From: Eustoma russellianum
Taxonomy: Eukaryota; Streptophyta; Magnoliopsida; Gentianales; Gentianaceae
Assembly (NCBI GenBank): GCA_036186865.1
Contig: AP025040.1
Span: forward strand, 13,244,279-13,308,278
DNA: 64,000 nt
Direction of reading: 5' to 3'
The notes beneath the pieces were generated by a model that saw nothing but the letters and a program-made list of their open reading frames with translations, was not told the DNA's origin and searched no databases. Shown here piece after piece: positions 1-10,729 of this stretch. Within the stretch, counting starts at the first letter, position 1; each line of letters opens with the position of its first letter. The position numbers and the translations under genes are program-made.

Positions 1-2002
1 GCCAGGTCGACTTCAACCAGTCAAATCTTAAAAACTTGTGCCAAGGTTAACTACCTTGGCCACAACCTTCACCTCAGCCATCAGAGTTAGTTTAGCTAGG
101 ACCATCAGGTCAACCCCTCCAGTAAATCCTCAGAAAGCCAAGGCAAGTTACCTCGGCTCGGCCGAGCCAACCCATCCTACGGGAGCATCTTTGCCATACA
201 AGGCAACGCGTGGTGCCACTGCACAGTTATGCACAAGCAGGAAAAAACACACGTGGTAGCACCCCAAAGTCTCTCAACATGCACTAGCCAACCCAAGCAT
301 ACAAAAAGAATTCTCACCATCAAAGAGAAAGGAGATACTCCGATAGACAGGAAAACAAGAGAAAACATTCTTATCGAAAAATCAACATTATGGAAAAAAG
401 ACATGTCTTCTCTAATCAAAAGGAACTGCCAATCATGAACACACTCATAACTGACTTGAGTGTCGGAGGTTTTTCTCATAGTAACTATTCTAGATTCGTA
501 TATGTTAAAGCTATCGGATTGTTCGTTTTACAACCAGGATCAAACATGTGATCGAGAGAGCAAGTTCGAAACTTCATCAGATGATTTTAGAAACCTGAGT
601 TAAAAAAGAAGAAAAAAAGCAAGAGAGAGAACAAAAATTGAAGGGTGAATAATTGGATTTTTTTTGAGATAATATAAGAAGAAGTTTTATGAGATGATAA
701 AAAAATTTAGAAAAAAGAGATGAAAGGAGTTTGATTTTCTTGTGGGAGGGGGGAAGAAGACTTAGATGATAATACAAAGAAAGAATTTGAATTTGTGTAT
801 GAAACATTTGAGAGGATTAGAAAGTGGAAGAGTGATCGGTTTATATTCAATTTGAACTCTCTAAAATCATTCTTTCAAGATTCATCTTCTCCTTTTCAAG
901 GTTTTCAAATTTCTTAATGTTGTCTTCATCTGACATGGTTTATGAAGAAAAGCAAATGTAAGGAAAAGAATAAAATCTTTACAAAATCGTACAAATAAGT
1001 ATAAGGGAATAAGGCAATTGAAAAAGAAAACGGTTTTTTTATTGGTATAATCATAAAAATGAACGTATGCTCATTTGGCTTAGTATTGATAAAAATATGT
1101 TCCTTAACCTCCTTAGCGAAGAATTTTCCCTAATAGCTTACTAAATATAAAGGAATCGTACGGAAGCCAGATATAATGCATCTGGTAATTGGCTCTTTGG
1201 TATTTACCATTTCCTTGATTCCCCCATTTGACATATTGAACGGATTTCCATTTACTCTTCCTTTGTAGATTTTTCGAAATTGTATGCATCTCGATGGTGG
1301 CGAAACGGTAACATTCACTCACAATGACTTGTTTTATTTTCTTTTCAGTGAGGTATATGTCAAAGGAGATGAAGAGAGTACAGACACAAAAGGGAGCAGC
1401 GGACGAGAAGAACAGCAGTCAAGAAGCAGTTGTAAAATCAAATTGAAATCACGCAGAAGAAAGGATTGATGAAAGATTGATAATCAAGAGGAGAAGGTGA
1501 CAATTGAAAGATGAAGAGCACACAGATGCTGAAGGTGAAATCAATGAACAAAAGGAAGAAAAGGAGCGAAGGAGGACTTGGCGGTTAAACAGTTTTAAAA
1601 GGGGTGAAAAGACGGGTTTGCCCTTCTGTTAATAACTGGCAATGGAATTAACAGAAGGACTTTCTTGTAATTTTAGCTTCTTCTTCTTCATCCGGTTGTT
1701 GTGCAAATTGTGTATAAATAGTGACGGTTACCAAAGTAGTAGGGGCGTGAGAATTCTCTGGATTGTGTAAATTTTCTCCAGCTCTTCGCAAGTGAATGAA
1801 TCATTCTCATTTGTTTGTTCAATTCATTCAAGTTTTCTTTAGATTTTGTCAACAGTGAATAGTTTCTTAGTCGAATGTGTTGTTGCTTGGTGTTTGATCA
1901 ATTCATATCTCGATTTTATCAGTATAGGATATCACAAACCACTTATTTTGAGTGGCCTAGTGTGTTATACTCTACTTTCGTAAGAGGGTCTGCATCATTC
2001 TT
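1..2002. other. Unassigned AT-rich flank with LTR-like tail
   Basis: No coding region could be supported here. The short ORFs lack recognisable motifs. From about 1600 to 1870 the sequence looks like the end of a plant LTR: a TATA-box-like TGTATAAATA at 1711-1720, then a T-rich leader. No terminal repeat or TSD was found. The last five bases (TTCTT, 1998-2002) are the left target-site copy of the Gypsy element that follows. Confidence 0.4.
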
Positions 2003-3653
2003 TGTAGCACTCCGCTCCAGAGCCCTAGCATCGGGAACAGTGCATCTGCCGTATCTCGCTAAGGAGAATACAAGGCGTCGAATCAATTTCTTGCATGTCA
2101 GAAATGATGTAGAAATTTTTTTCTGCAGAAACGTTAAGTAAAACTCAATTTGACGAGTCAAAATAAACATCATTATCAAAATAAATAAATATTGGGTTGA
2201 CGAGACCCACAGCATCTACACTTTGTAAATGATCTAAAATAAAGGAATACTAAAAATGTCTGTGAGAACCCAAGGAAATAAATAGAAATATCCGCTGCAA
2301 GGTCCCCTCGTGCCCTAGATGCAGCTATCAACCGGCCTACTCCGCTATGTCTGCCTCGTCCTCAACAAAGATATGGTCGTAGTCATCATCCGGCTCACCT
2401 GGGAAAGTAGGGATGAGTGACAAAAATCACCCAGAAGATGCCCACCTCAAACCAATACAAAACCCGCAAACCAAAATGATATAACCACATAGCACATAAA
2501 CAGGATATAACATGAGCATAAAATAAGATAAGTGCGGAAATAAAACACTCCACATAAAAATGTGCAACTATGTGATGCTTGTCTTCACCCACGTGTTACA
2601 CGCAACAAGAATCATGTCACACAATATGGTCCTATACCTATATGCAATGCATGATCCCGGGATTTACTGGATGCCTATAGCCTGTACACTACAATCCACC
2701 CTGACCGATGCCGGTGGCCCGTACACCACGATCTACCATAACCGAGTGCTCATGGCCCGTACACTACAATCCACTCCACTCGAGTGTCTGAGACCATACA
2801 TCTCAACCCACTCCAATGCAATGCACGTGCTATGAATCAAATAACAAAGTCGCATGGGGCCTTTACGCACATCTTCACCACCACCGGCGCTCAATATTTG
2901 GTTTCATAAATTTTTTGAATAGTGAAAAGTTATTATTTATCACCACCCGTATTTTTCCTTAGCTTGTATAAAGTTTTTAGAAATTTCTACTATTTTTCCA
3001 ATTTTTTCCTTATTTATTACTAATTATTTTTAATTACGTAATTTATCAAAATTCAGAAATTAGGTGAAAATAATTTAATTTTAACCTTTTATATTTTCTG
3101 GATTTTATTTGAAATTTTCGGATAATTAATTATATTTTACTAAGATTTAAAATGATTTATTTACTATTTTCTAAATTTCATAAATTATTTAAATTAATTA
3201 ATTAATTAAATTTTCCTTTTATTTATTTTTTTTCTTTTTCCTGATCTGGCCCCCCAGCCCTCTTTCCTTTCCTCGGCCCGGCCTGCTGCAGCCGCCCTCT
3301 TTTTTTAATTAATTTTGTTATTGGGTAGGCCTGCCTTTAGTCCGACCCGCTCGCCATCCGGACCAGCCTGTTGGCCGGCTTGCCCGTCCGCTTAATTACT
3401 TTTTTCATATAGTAACGTTAATGGGGTTGATCCTGTAGCCCGTCAGACAGCCGGCCGTCAGGGTCATACCCCTCTGCGCTGGTAGAGCAGCCCGCTTCCT
3501 TTATTAATTTTTTTAATTAGCGGTTTCCAGTGGCAACACATGGGAGCCCACATGTGCGCGTGAGGGCCATGCACAGCCTCCTCAACGGTGCGTGAGGCAC
3601 ACGCTCCGCCGCTGTGACCTTTTTTCGATTCCAACCCCCACTTTATCCTATTT
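2003..3653 (-). repeat. 3' LTR of the Gypsy element, 5'-truncated
   Basis: Starts at TGTAGCACTCCGC, similar to the TGTAGCGACCCGTCCC terminus of the solo LTR at 12832. From about 2740 to 3653 it matches 9117-10032 with scattered substitutions. The match stops about 20 bp beyond the pol stop codon, so the LTR segment represented by 10036-10724 is absent here. A purine-rich run (plus-strand pyrimidines, 3635-3650) borders the junction and may be the old polypurine tract. Confidence 0.7.
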
Positions 3654-3745
3654 CGTTCTCGAAACTTGACGTACCTTATTCGAAGAGGTGGGGGTAGCTC
3701 TCCCGCATAAGTTTCTCGAGCTCCTAAGTCGCCTCGTGCTCCGTT

Positions 3746-4424
3746 GAAGGTGTCAAACAGGTCATATATCATATATCGTGTTTCGTATTTTTTGGGTTTT
3801 GTGTATCAAAGTGCCATACCCATACCTTACCCTTTTGCTTCGCGTGTACGAATGTAAATACCCAAATCCGTACATGTCAGGTTTCGTGTTGTGTATCGTG
3901 TATACCCGCGAACTTGACAAGTACAAATATTTCAAGTCGTGTACGGGTCATTTCATGTATTTTTCAGGTATTTTTAGGTTTCGTGTATTTTTCAGGTTTC
4001 ATTTACTTAAATGACTACTGTTACAACGTATCAAACAACAATAAGTACAGAACCAACGGTTAAAGGTTGCAGGCGGCGGCACAGGAGATCGGAGAAGGGG
4101 AAATGGGATTTGGATTTGGGATTGGGGATTGAGATTTTGAGAATAGCGGAAGGGGGGAACTGGGGAAGGGATTAGCGATTAGGTTAGTATTTTTTTGGAA
4201 ATTTTTTTACTTTATTAATTATAAAATTTTATTTAAAATATATTTTTAAAATTTTGGGTATTTCGGGTATAAACGGGTAACCCGGACACGACCCGCCCTT
4301 AGCAGGTATCTTTCAGGTCTTACTCGATTTGTACACAAAACCCACCAAGGTCATACGCATACCACAAAAATCGTGTCAGGTTCGGGTCGTATTTTCGTAT
4401 CGTGTCTGAAATTGCCACCCCTAC
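3746..4424. mobile_element. Non-autonomous hAT-like element
   Basis: A 679 bp insertion in the last codons of the Gypsy pol. The ends are short imperfect inverted repeats (GAAGGTGTCAAAC left, GTAGGGGTGGCAATT on the opposite strand at right). Flanks are GCTCCGTT (3738-3745) and GCTCCGTA (4425-4432), an 8 bp target duplication with one mismatch, as expected for hAT. The interior is rich in CGGGT/CGTGT-type motifs common in such plant elements and has no transposase. Skipping it puts the chromodomain reading frame back in register with the sequence on the far side, confirming the breakpoints. Confidence 0.75.
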
Positions 4425-6752
4425 GCTCCGTATGATTGGTCCATTGATCTTTAACATAAGGGATGACCCGGTGTCTCAATACCTGGTCCTTACGATTTCT
4501 GATCCTGATGGGAGTCTCCTCATATGTCGTGTCTGGTCGAATCCTCAACGGCGGCGCATCCAGAACATGGCTCGGACCTGGAACATATCTCCTTAGCTGA
4601 AAAACATGGAATACGCCGTGTACCTGGGCCAAGGCAGGAGGTAACGCTAGTCGGTAAGCCAAGGCACCAACCCTATCGAGTACCTCATATGGACCAATGT
4701 TGCGAGGCCTCGGCTTATGCTTCAAACCAAATCGTGTAACCCCCTTCATGGGCAGCACCCTCAAATAAACCTTCTCGTCCACATCGAACTCTAGAGGACG
4801 TATATTTGAATCCGCCCAACTCTTGCTCATGTCTTGAGCAACCCTGAGTCTATCACGTATCAACTTCACTTTCTCTCTAGTCTGCTCAACCAACTCAGGA
4901 CCAGTATTAACACGCTCACCAACCTCATCCTAATTAACAGGAGAACTACACTTACGTCCATAGAGCGCCTCAAAGGGTGCCATGCCGATGGTACTGTGGT
5001 GTTTGTTGTTGTAAGAGAACTCAATTAACTTGATCATACCATCGCAGTTCCCCTTGAAGCCTAGGGCGCACGCCCTCAACATGTCTTTCAATGTCTGAAT
5101 GGGCCTCTTTGACTATCCGTCTGTCTGGGGATGAAACATAGTGCTCAAGCATAGCTCCGTCTCCAACCTTCTTTGGCATGTTGACCAAAACCTGGAAGTG
5201 AATCTCGGATCACGGTCTGAGACGATACTGACTGAGACCCCATGAAGACTGACAATATCATCAATGTGCAGCATCACCAATCTCTCTAAGGTCACATCAC
5301 TTGGCACAGGTAGAAAGTGAGCAGACTTCGTCAATCGGTCAACAATCACCCAGGTCATTTTACATCTTCGTAGCACCTGGATGAATCGACAACTTCGAAT
5401 TGTGTGCCTCCTTCAAAAACTCCTTCCTTAGATCCTTATCATCAGGCATACACAATCTTCTTTGGTACCAAATACTGCCATCATCATGAATCTGGAAGCT
5501 CTTAATTAGACTGGTCAACATCCTCTCTCGGATATCTCTAAGCATCACATTCTCCTTCTGCGCCTCCTTAATCCGCTCAATCCGAGATGGTGTAATAATC
5601 AAGGGCGCCAGAACATTAGCAGTGGAGTCAACAATGTCAAGATCAAACTCTGCCATCTTTTTCTCCAATGAGGTCTGTCTAGCGTGATTAGACTTCTACT
5701 CAAGGCATCTGCAACTCGGTTTGCCTTTCCCGGATGATAACTGATGGCCATGTCATAGTCTTTCAGTAGCTCAAGCCATCTCCTCTGACGTATATTCAAG
5801 TCTTTCTATGTGAATAGATACTTCAAGCTCTTATGATCGGTGAAGACTTCGCACTTCATACAGTATAAGTAATGGCGTCAAATCTTTAATGCAAACATCA
5901 CCGCCGCTGCTAACTCCAGATCATGAGTCAGATAATTTTGCTCATATTGCTTCAACTGTCTCGAAGCGTATGCCATAGCCCTATCTCCTTGCATTAACAC
6001 GTACCCTGCAACAAAAATATTAGGCTAGAGTCTATAGGTATACAATGATAAATTGAAATTCATATACATATATCTAGCCCATTCTTCGAGGCATCGCTGT
6101 AGATGACAAACCCTTCAGTGCCAGAGGGTTGTGCTAGTACTGGTGCGGTTGTCAACCTCCGTTTTGACTCCGCGAAGCTTTCCTCACACTCGGTGGTCCA
6201 TACAAACTTGGTCTTTTTTTGAGTCAATCGACTCAGTGGTGCTGCAATCCTTGAAAATCCCTCTATAAATTTGCGATAATAATCAGCAACGCCAAGGAAC
6301 CTGCGTGCCTCAGTGACATTAGTAGGTCAGGGCCCTTCTGTAATCGCCTCTATCTTCTTCAGCCCAACAAAAATGCCCTCCTCAGGAATCACGTGGCCTA
6401 GGAACGCCACACTCTTTAAAAAGAACTTGCACTTACTGAACTTTGCGTACAACTTCTTCTTCCCGAGAGTCTCTGATACCTCCCGCAAGTGTTCAACATG
6501 CGTTTCCTCATCAAGTGAATACACCAAGATATCGTCGATGAACAGTACCATGAATCGATTCAACTGCTCCCTGAATACTATGTTCATCAAATCCATAAAG
6601 GCCGTTGGTGCATTCGTCAGTCCAAAATGCATTACCAGAAATCCGTAATGCCCATATCTAGTGCGGAACACCATCTTTGCTATATCCTCCGCCTTAATCC
6701 TCAACTGATGGTAGCCTGATTGGAGGTCAATCTTCGAGAACACCCTGGCACC

Positions 6753-6828
6753 CTGCACGAAATTTCGTTTTTATACCAGTTGATACGCGCAATACACCGA
6801 ATTCACAATGATTAAAGGAGAACATTAC
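6753..6828 (-). other. Intron within the Gypsy RT domain
   Basis: On the minus strand the RT sequence IDDLFGQLK is followed by GTAATG...GTGCAG (76 nt) and then GARVFSKIDL. Chromovirus RTs are continuous across these two motifs, so the extra 76 nt with clean GT and AG ends, phase 0, is best read as a spliceosomal intron. A second candidate (6006-6073, 68 nt) interrupts RNase H between SDASKNGL and GYVLMQ. It has a good TTGTTGCAG acceptor and a donor starting AT where GT is expected. A third, about 7655-7731, starts GTACTT between the gag/protease linker and the protease, and its acceptor has decayed. Confidence 0.65.
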
Positions 6829-7731
6829 CTTCAACTGACCAAATAGATCGTCGATCCTCGTAAGTGGGTATATTCTTTATCGTGATCTTATTGAGCTTGC
6901 GATAGTCGATGCATAGCCTCATCTACCGTTCTTCTTCTTCACAAATAATATTGGTGCTCCCCAGGGCGAAACACTAGGCCTGATGAACTTCCTATCCAGA
7001 AACTCCTGCAACTGCTCCTTAAGATCCTTTAGCTCTGATAGTGCCATCCTGTATGACGCCTTCGAGATCAATTCGGCTTCGGGTATAAGATCGATCTTGA
7101 ACTCTACTTCCATGCTCGGTGGTAAACCTGGTAGCTCATCATGGAAGACATCCTTAAAATCTTGAACTACTGGAATATCCTTAATCGATAGAGTCTCAGC
7201 ACTGGCGTTTAACACATACACAAGAAAACCCTTAGCTCCTTTCTTTAATGCTCGAGAAGCCGGTGCTATGGTCACATAGATCTTTCTGGATAACTTATTC
7301 AACTTGACATCCCCTTGGAAGATGGTTTCTAGCTTGTTTTACGTCTGCATGTGCATGACATCTCGCCAAGAAATTCATGCCCTGGATGATGTCGAAATCT
7401 TACATCTGGATCGGAATTAGGGTTGCGAAGCTAGCTCATTAATCTCTAAATGGCATTCCTTGTACAGATAACGAGATACTAACACCTGATCGCCGATGAC
7501 TTGAACATGATAAAGGATCTCAAGTAGTTCCGGTAGAATACTCAGGTTCTTGACAAATCTCCTGGCAATGAACGAGTGGCTGGCACCACTATCGAATAGG
7601 ACGTAGGCTGGGACTTTGTTAATTAATACCTCACCTAGTACATTCAACGTTATACATGCAGTACAATCACCAAAACGAAAGAAAGTACTTAATTAAAATT
7701 GTAAAATTTAAATCGCTTAAATCAAAAGTAC

Positions 7732-8877
7732 CTGTAACTACGTCTCCGACCTCCTCTAGCTCAGCGTCCGTCATGATATGCACACGAGCGTTGGTCTTCC
7801 CCTTACCTTTCTGATGCATCTGATTCTCTGGTGGAGGTGCTTGTGCCGGTGTAGGGCACTCTCTAGCGTAATGTCCTTGTTCGCCACAGTTGTAGCAAAC
7901 CTTCTGAGCCCTCCAACACTGACCTGTGTGCGAATGCCCACACTATGCACATACCGGAGGTGGCGGTCTAACCGCCCTGAGTGGCTGCGCTGCTGTCGCA
8001 GGGGACCCTCAATCGCTAACGGCCGAGTTGCCGATCCCTGTCCCTACTGTGGTGGTCCAAAAGATTGGCCGGTCTGGTGGCGGCATCGAATCTTCAGCCA
8101 TCTCCCGGATCTCTCAGAACGAAACTCCTCTTGCGGTCTCTTAGCCCTGTCGACCGCTGCAACCCTCTCGAGATCACCCTCGACCTCACGACATACCTCC
8201 AATAGCTCCTCAAAAGTGGTAGGCCAGACGCAGATGATAAATGACTGAATGCGAGAGTTCAAGTCGGTTTTGAACTTCAGCATCTTCGCCTTCTCGTTAT
8301 CCATGACGGCGAGCGTGTATCTCCCAAGTGCATGGAACCTCTCAGAATACTGGTCCACAGTCATGGACCCCTATGTCAGAAGCTGAAACTCCGTCATCCT
8401 CCTTTGAATGACACTCTTAGGAACGTATTGCCTTTGGTACTCCTCCCTAAAATGGGTCCATGTTGGCTATGGAGTCAATCTGTGTGTCACACCCTGCCAC
8501 CATTGCTCTGCATTACCCTCTAAGAACGGTACAACCACATCTACTCTCAGGCCATCCAGGACATGCAGCATCCTCAACTGCTCAGACACATTCTTAAGCC
8601 AGATCTCTGCCTACTCTGGCCGGATGGTACCCCTGAACATAGGTATCCGGGAGTTCTGCATCTCCCGGTAGAAAAATCGAAGCCCCTGAGGTGGTGGTGG
8701 CTGCTGCTGCTGCTGTTCCTGCTGATGCTGCATGTGAGCCATCTGTACCTGCTGCTGTGTCACCAATGTAGTCAGTGTGGTCAAGGTATCTACAAGGACC
8801 TGGGGAATGGTCCCCTGACCCTGCTGATCATCACCATTATGCCCTCAATTTCCAGCTGGCTCACGTCGTGGAGGCAT
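7732..8877 (-). pseudogene. Gypsy gag with CCHC zinc knuckle, broken
   Basis: Capsid/nucleocapsid region of the chromovirus. The start codon is taken at 8875-8877, where an MPPRR N-terminus is followed by a Gln/Pro-rich stretch. The capsid-like core (MTVDQYSERFHALGRY, residues of the frame at 8044-8364) matches the conserved plant Gypsy gag fold. A CX2CX4HX4C knuckle (CYNCGEQGHYAREC) lies at 7856-7897. At least four in-frame stops or frameshifts break the frame. It would package the element's RNA if intact. Confidence 0.8.
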
Positions 8878-9116
8878 TTTCTGTAATTCAAGTTCATGAA
8901 AAGAATTCAGATTAGTCAAGAGCAAGTCAAAAAGGTTGGACGCGGGGTAAAACGGTAATTAGACAAAGAAAGCTCACCATCGGCACACACCTCCCATAAA
9001 CCCATCAGAACTTAAGTCTACAATCATCACTAAAGTCTATTTTGTTTATTAGGGACAAAATCGTCATTTTACAAAAGATCATAACTTACGTCTAGTGATT
9101 TAGTTAATTTTGTGAA
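8878..9116 (-). other. Gypsy 5' leader lacking a primer-binding site
   Basis: This 239 bp stretch lies between the gag start and the right LTR fragment. A tRNA-Met primer-binding site (TGGTATCAGAG-like) normally abuts the 5' LTR. None is present near 9117, and the missing 3' part of the LTR should also lie here. Confidence 0.55.
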
Positions 9117-10724
9117 CATCACCGAGTGATCATGGTCCGTACACCACAATCCACTCCAATCGAGCGTCTGAGACCCGTACATCTCAACCCACTCCAATGC
9201 AATGCACATGCTATGAATGCAATAATAAAGCCGCCTCGGGCCTTTACGCCCATCCTCACCACCTTCGACACTCAATATTTGGTTTCGTAAATTTTTCGAA
9301 TAGTGAAAAGTTATTATTTATCACCACCCATATTTTTCCTTAGCTTGTATAAATTTTCTAGAACTTTCTACTATTTTTCCTATTTTCCTTATCTATTACT
9401 AAATATTTTTATTTACTTAATTTGCCAAAATTCAGAAATTAGGTGAAAATAATTTAATTTTAACCTTTTATATTTTTTGGAATTTATTTGAAATTTTATG
9501 GTAATTAATTATATTTTCCTGAGATTTAAAATGATTTATTTACTATTTTCTAAATTCCGGAAATTATTTAAGTTAATTAATTAATAAAATTTTCTTTTTA
9601 TTTTTTTTTCCTTTTTCCAAATCTGGCCCCCTAGCCCTCTTTCCTTTCCTCGGCCCGGCCCGCAGACAGGCCTGGCCTGTTGCAGCCGCCGTCTTTTTTT
9701 AAAATTAATTTTGCTATTGGGCCAGCCTACCTTCGGTCCGGCCCGCTAGCCATCTAGCCTGGCCCGTTGGCCGGCCTGCCCGTCCGCTTAATTTCTTTTT
9801 TTATATAATAATGTTAACAGGCCTGGTCCTGCAGCCCGCCAAACAGCCGGCCAGACCATTTGCGTTGGCAGTCCAGCCGCTTCCTTTATTAATTTTTTTA
9901 ATTAGCAGTTTCCAGTGGTAACGCGTGGGAGCCCACGCACGAGCGTGAGGGCGACGTTCCTCAGCGGCGCGTGAGATACACGTTCCGCCGCTGTAACCCG
10001 TTTTTGGATTCCAACCCCTATTTTCTCCTATTTCTAATGTATAGGAATCTATTCTAAGGCCAAAACACAAATTCTAAAAGGCTCCTGGTATGAAAGTTTC
10101 CACTTTTTCAATTCTTTCAAGGGTATTTTTAATCCCATCCAACCCTACCACCAAATTCATACACATACGCGCATATAACAAATCATAAACAGGTCATCTC
10201 ATGCTATTCAACATAAAGAAACATAAAATTAATATCTTCAACAATTTAAAACAACTATTCACGTTAATATACCATTGAAGCATGCTAATTTTGCACCGAA
10301 TTAAGGAGGAATAGGAAACCTACCTTGATTGAAGCTAACATGTATAGATTAAACGGATTAGAACTCGGATTCGAGGTCTCGCTAGCCTTCTTCTTCTTCC
10401 CTGTTTCTCTCTTTTCCTTTTTCCCTCTCTTTTTTTCTTTCTCTCCCCTCTCCTCTCCTTCTGCCGTTCTTCCTCTTTTTCTTTTCAAAAAAAAGTGCCG
10501 CTGGGAATTGTAAGGGGAATGTGGGTTTGGGGAGTTTTATTTGGGATGGGGGAGAGATTTTAAGCAATTATGATAATTTAGAATCTAGGTAGTTAATTCA
10601 AAATAAATCAATTATTAAAAATTTTATTCCCTCCCCATCTCTCCTACACATCACACACACAACCATTAATATATATTCCTAATTTTTCTATTCCCATTTA
10701 TTTACCATTTTTTTGGTTATAACA
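9117..10724 (-). repeat. 5' LTR of the Gypsy element, 3'-truncated
   Basis: Positions 9117-10032 match 2740-3653 of the left LTR. 10036-10724 has no counterpart on the left and ends in GGTTATAACA, the complement of a TGTTATAACC LTR start, directly followed by the TTCTT target repeat. The homologue of 2003-2740 is missing on its internal side. It includes a pyrimidine-rich tract at 10385-10490 that generates spurious ORFs on both strands. Confidence 0.7.
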
Positions 10725-10729
10725 TTCTT

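Larger units (their letters stand above)
3676..7647 (-). pseudogene. Gypsy pol (protease, RT, RNase H, integrase, chromodomain), broken
   Basis: Retroelement polyprotein on the minus strand, interrupted by the hAT-like element at 3746-4424 and ending at a stop at 3676-3678. Visible in order: aspartic protease with DSGASHSFI (about 7570-7600); RT with GLTNAP and the catalytic FIDDILVYS (about 6515-6546); RNase H with a YSDAS motif (about 6080-6110); the integrase histidine end (HPGATKM, about 5370); the integrase core with VDRLTKSAHF and FHPQTDG (5113-5350); and the integrase C-terminus plus chromodomain-like tail (4425-4893). Between about 5360 and 5375 the second half of the zinc finger and the first catalytic Asp are deleted. 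Several stops and frameshifts occur. Candidate introns lie at 6006-6073, 6753-6828 and about 7655-7731. Confidence 0.85.
2003..10724 (-). mobile_element. Ty3/Gypsy chromovirus (Tekay-like), broken
   Basis: LTR retrotransposon on the minus strand, bounded by TG at 2003 and ...ATAACA at 10724 and flanked by the direct repeat TTCTT (1998-2002 and 10725-10729). Internal order on the minus strand is gag, protease, RT, RNase H, integrase, C-terminal chromodomain-like tail, which is the chromovirus order. The tail with an RKxQVLR..IPYVK-type motif points to the Tekay lineage. Both terminal repeats are incomplete: about 0.9 kb is shared (about 2740-3653 and 9117-10032), the left repeat alone has the 3' part and the right alone has the 5' part. 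No primer-binding site remains next to the right repeat. Many stops, an integrase deletion and a hAT-like insertion show the copy is dead. Confidence 0.85.

Noticed and set aside
10285..10567. Lys/Glu/Arg-rich ORFs and a Ser/Phe-rich ORF opposite
   Set aside because: Low-complexity purine/pyrimidine tract inside the Gypsy LTR.
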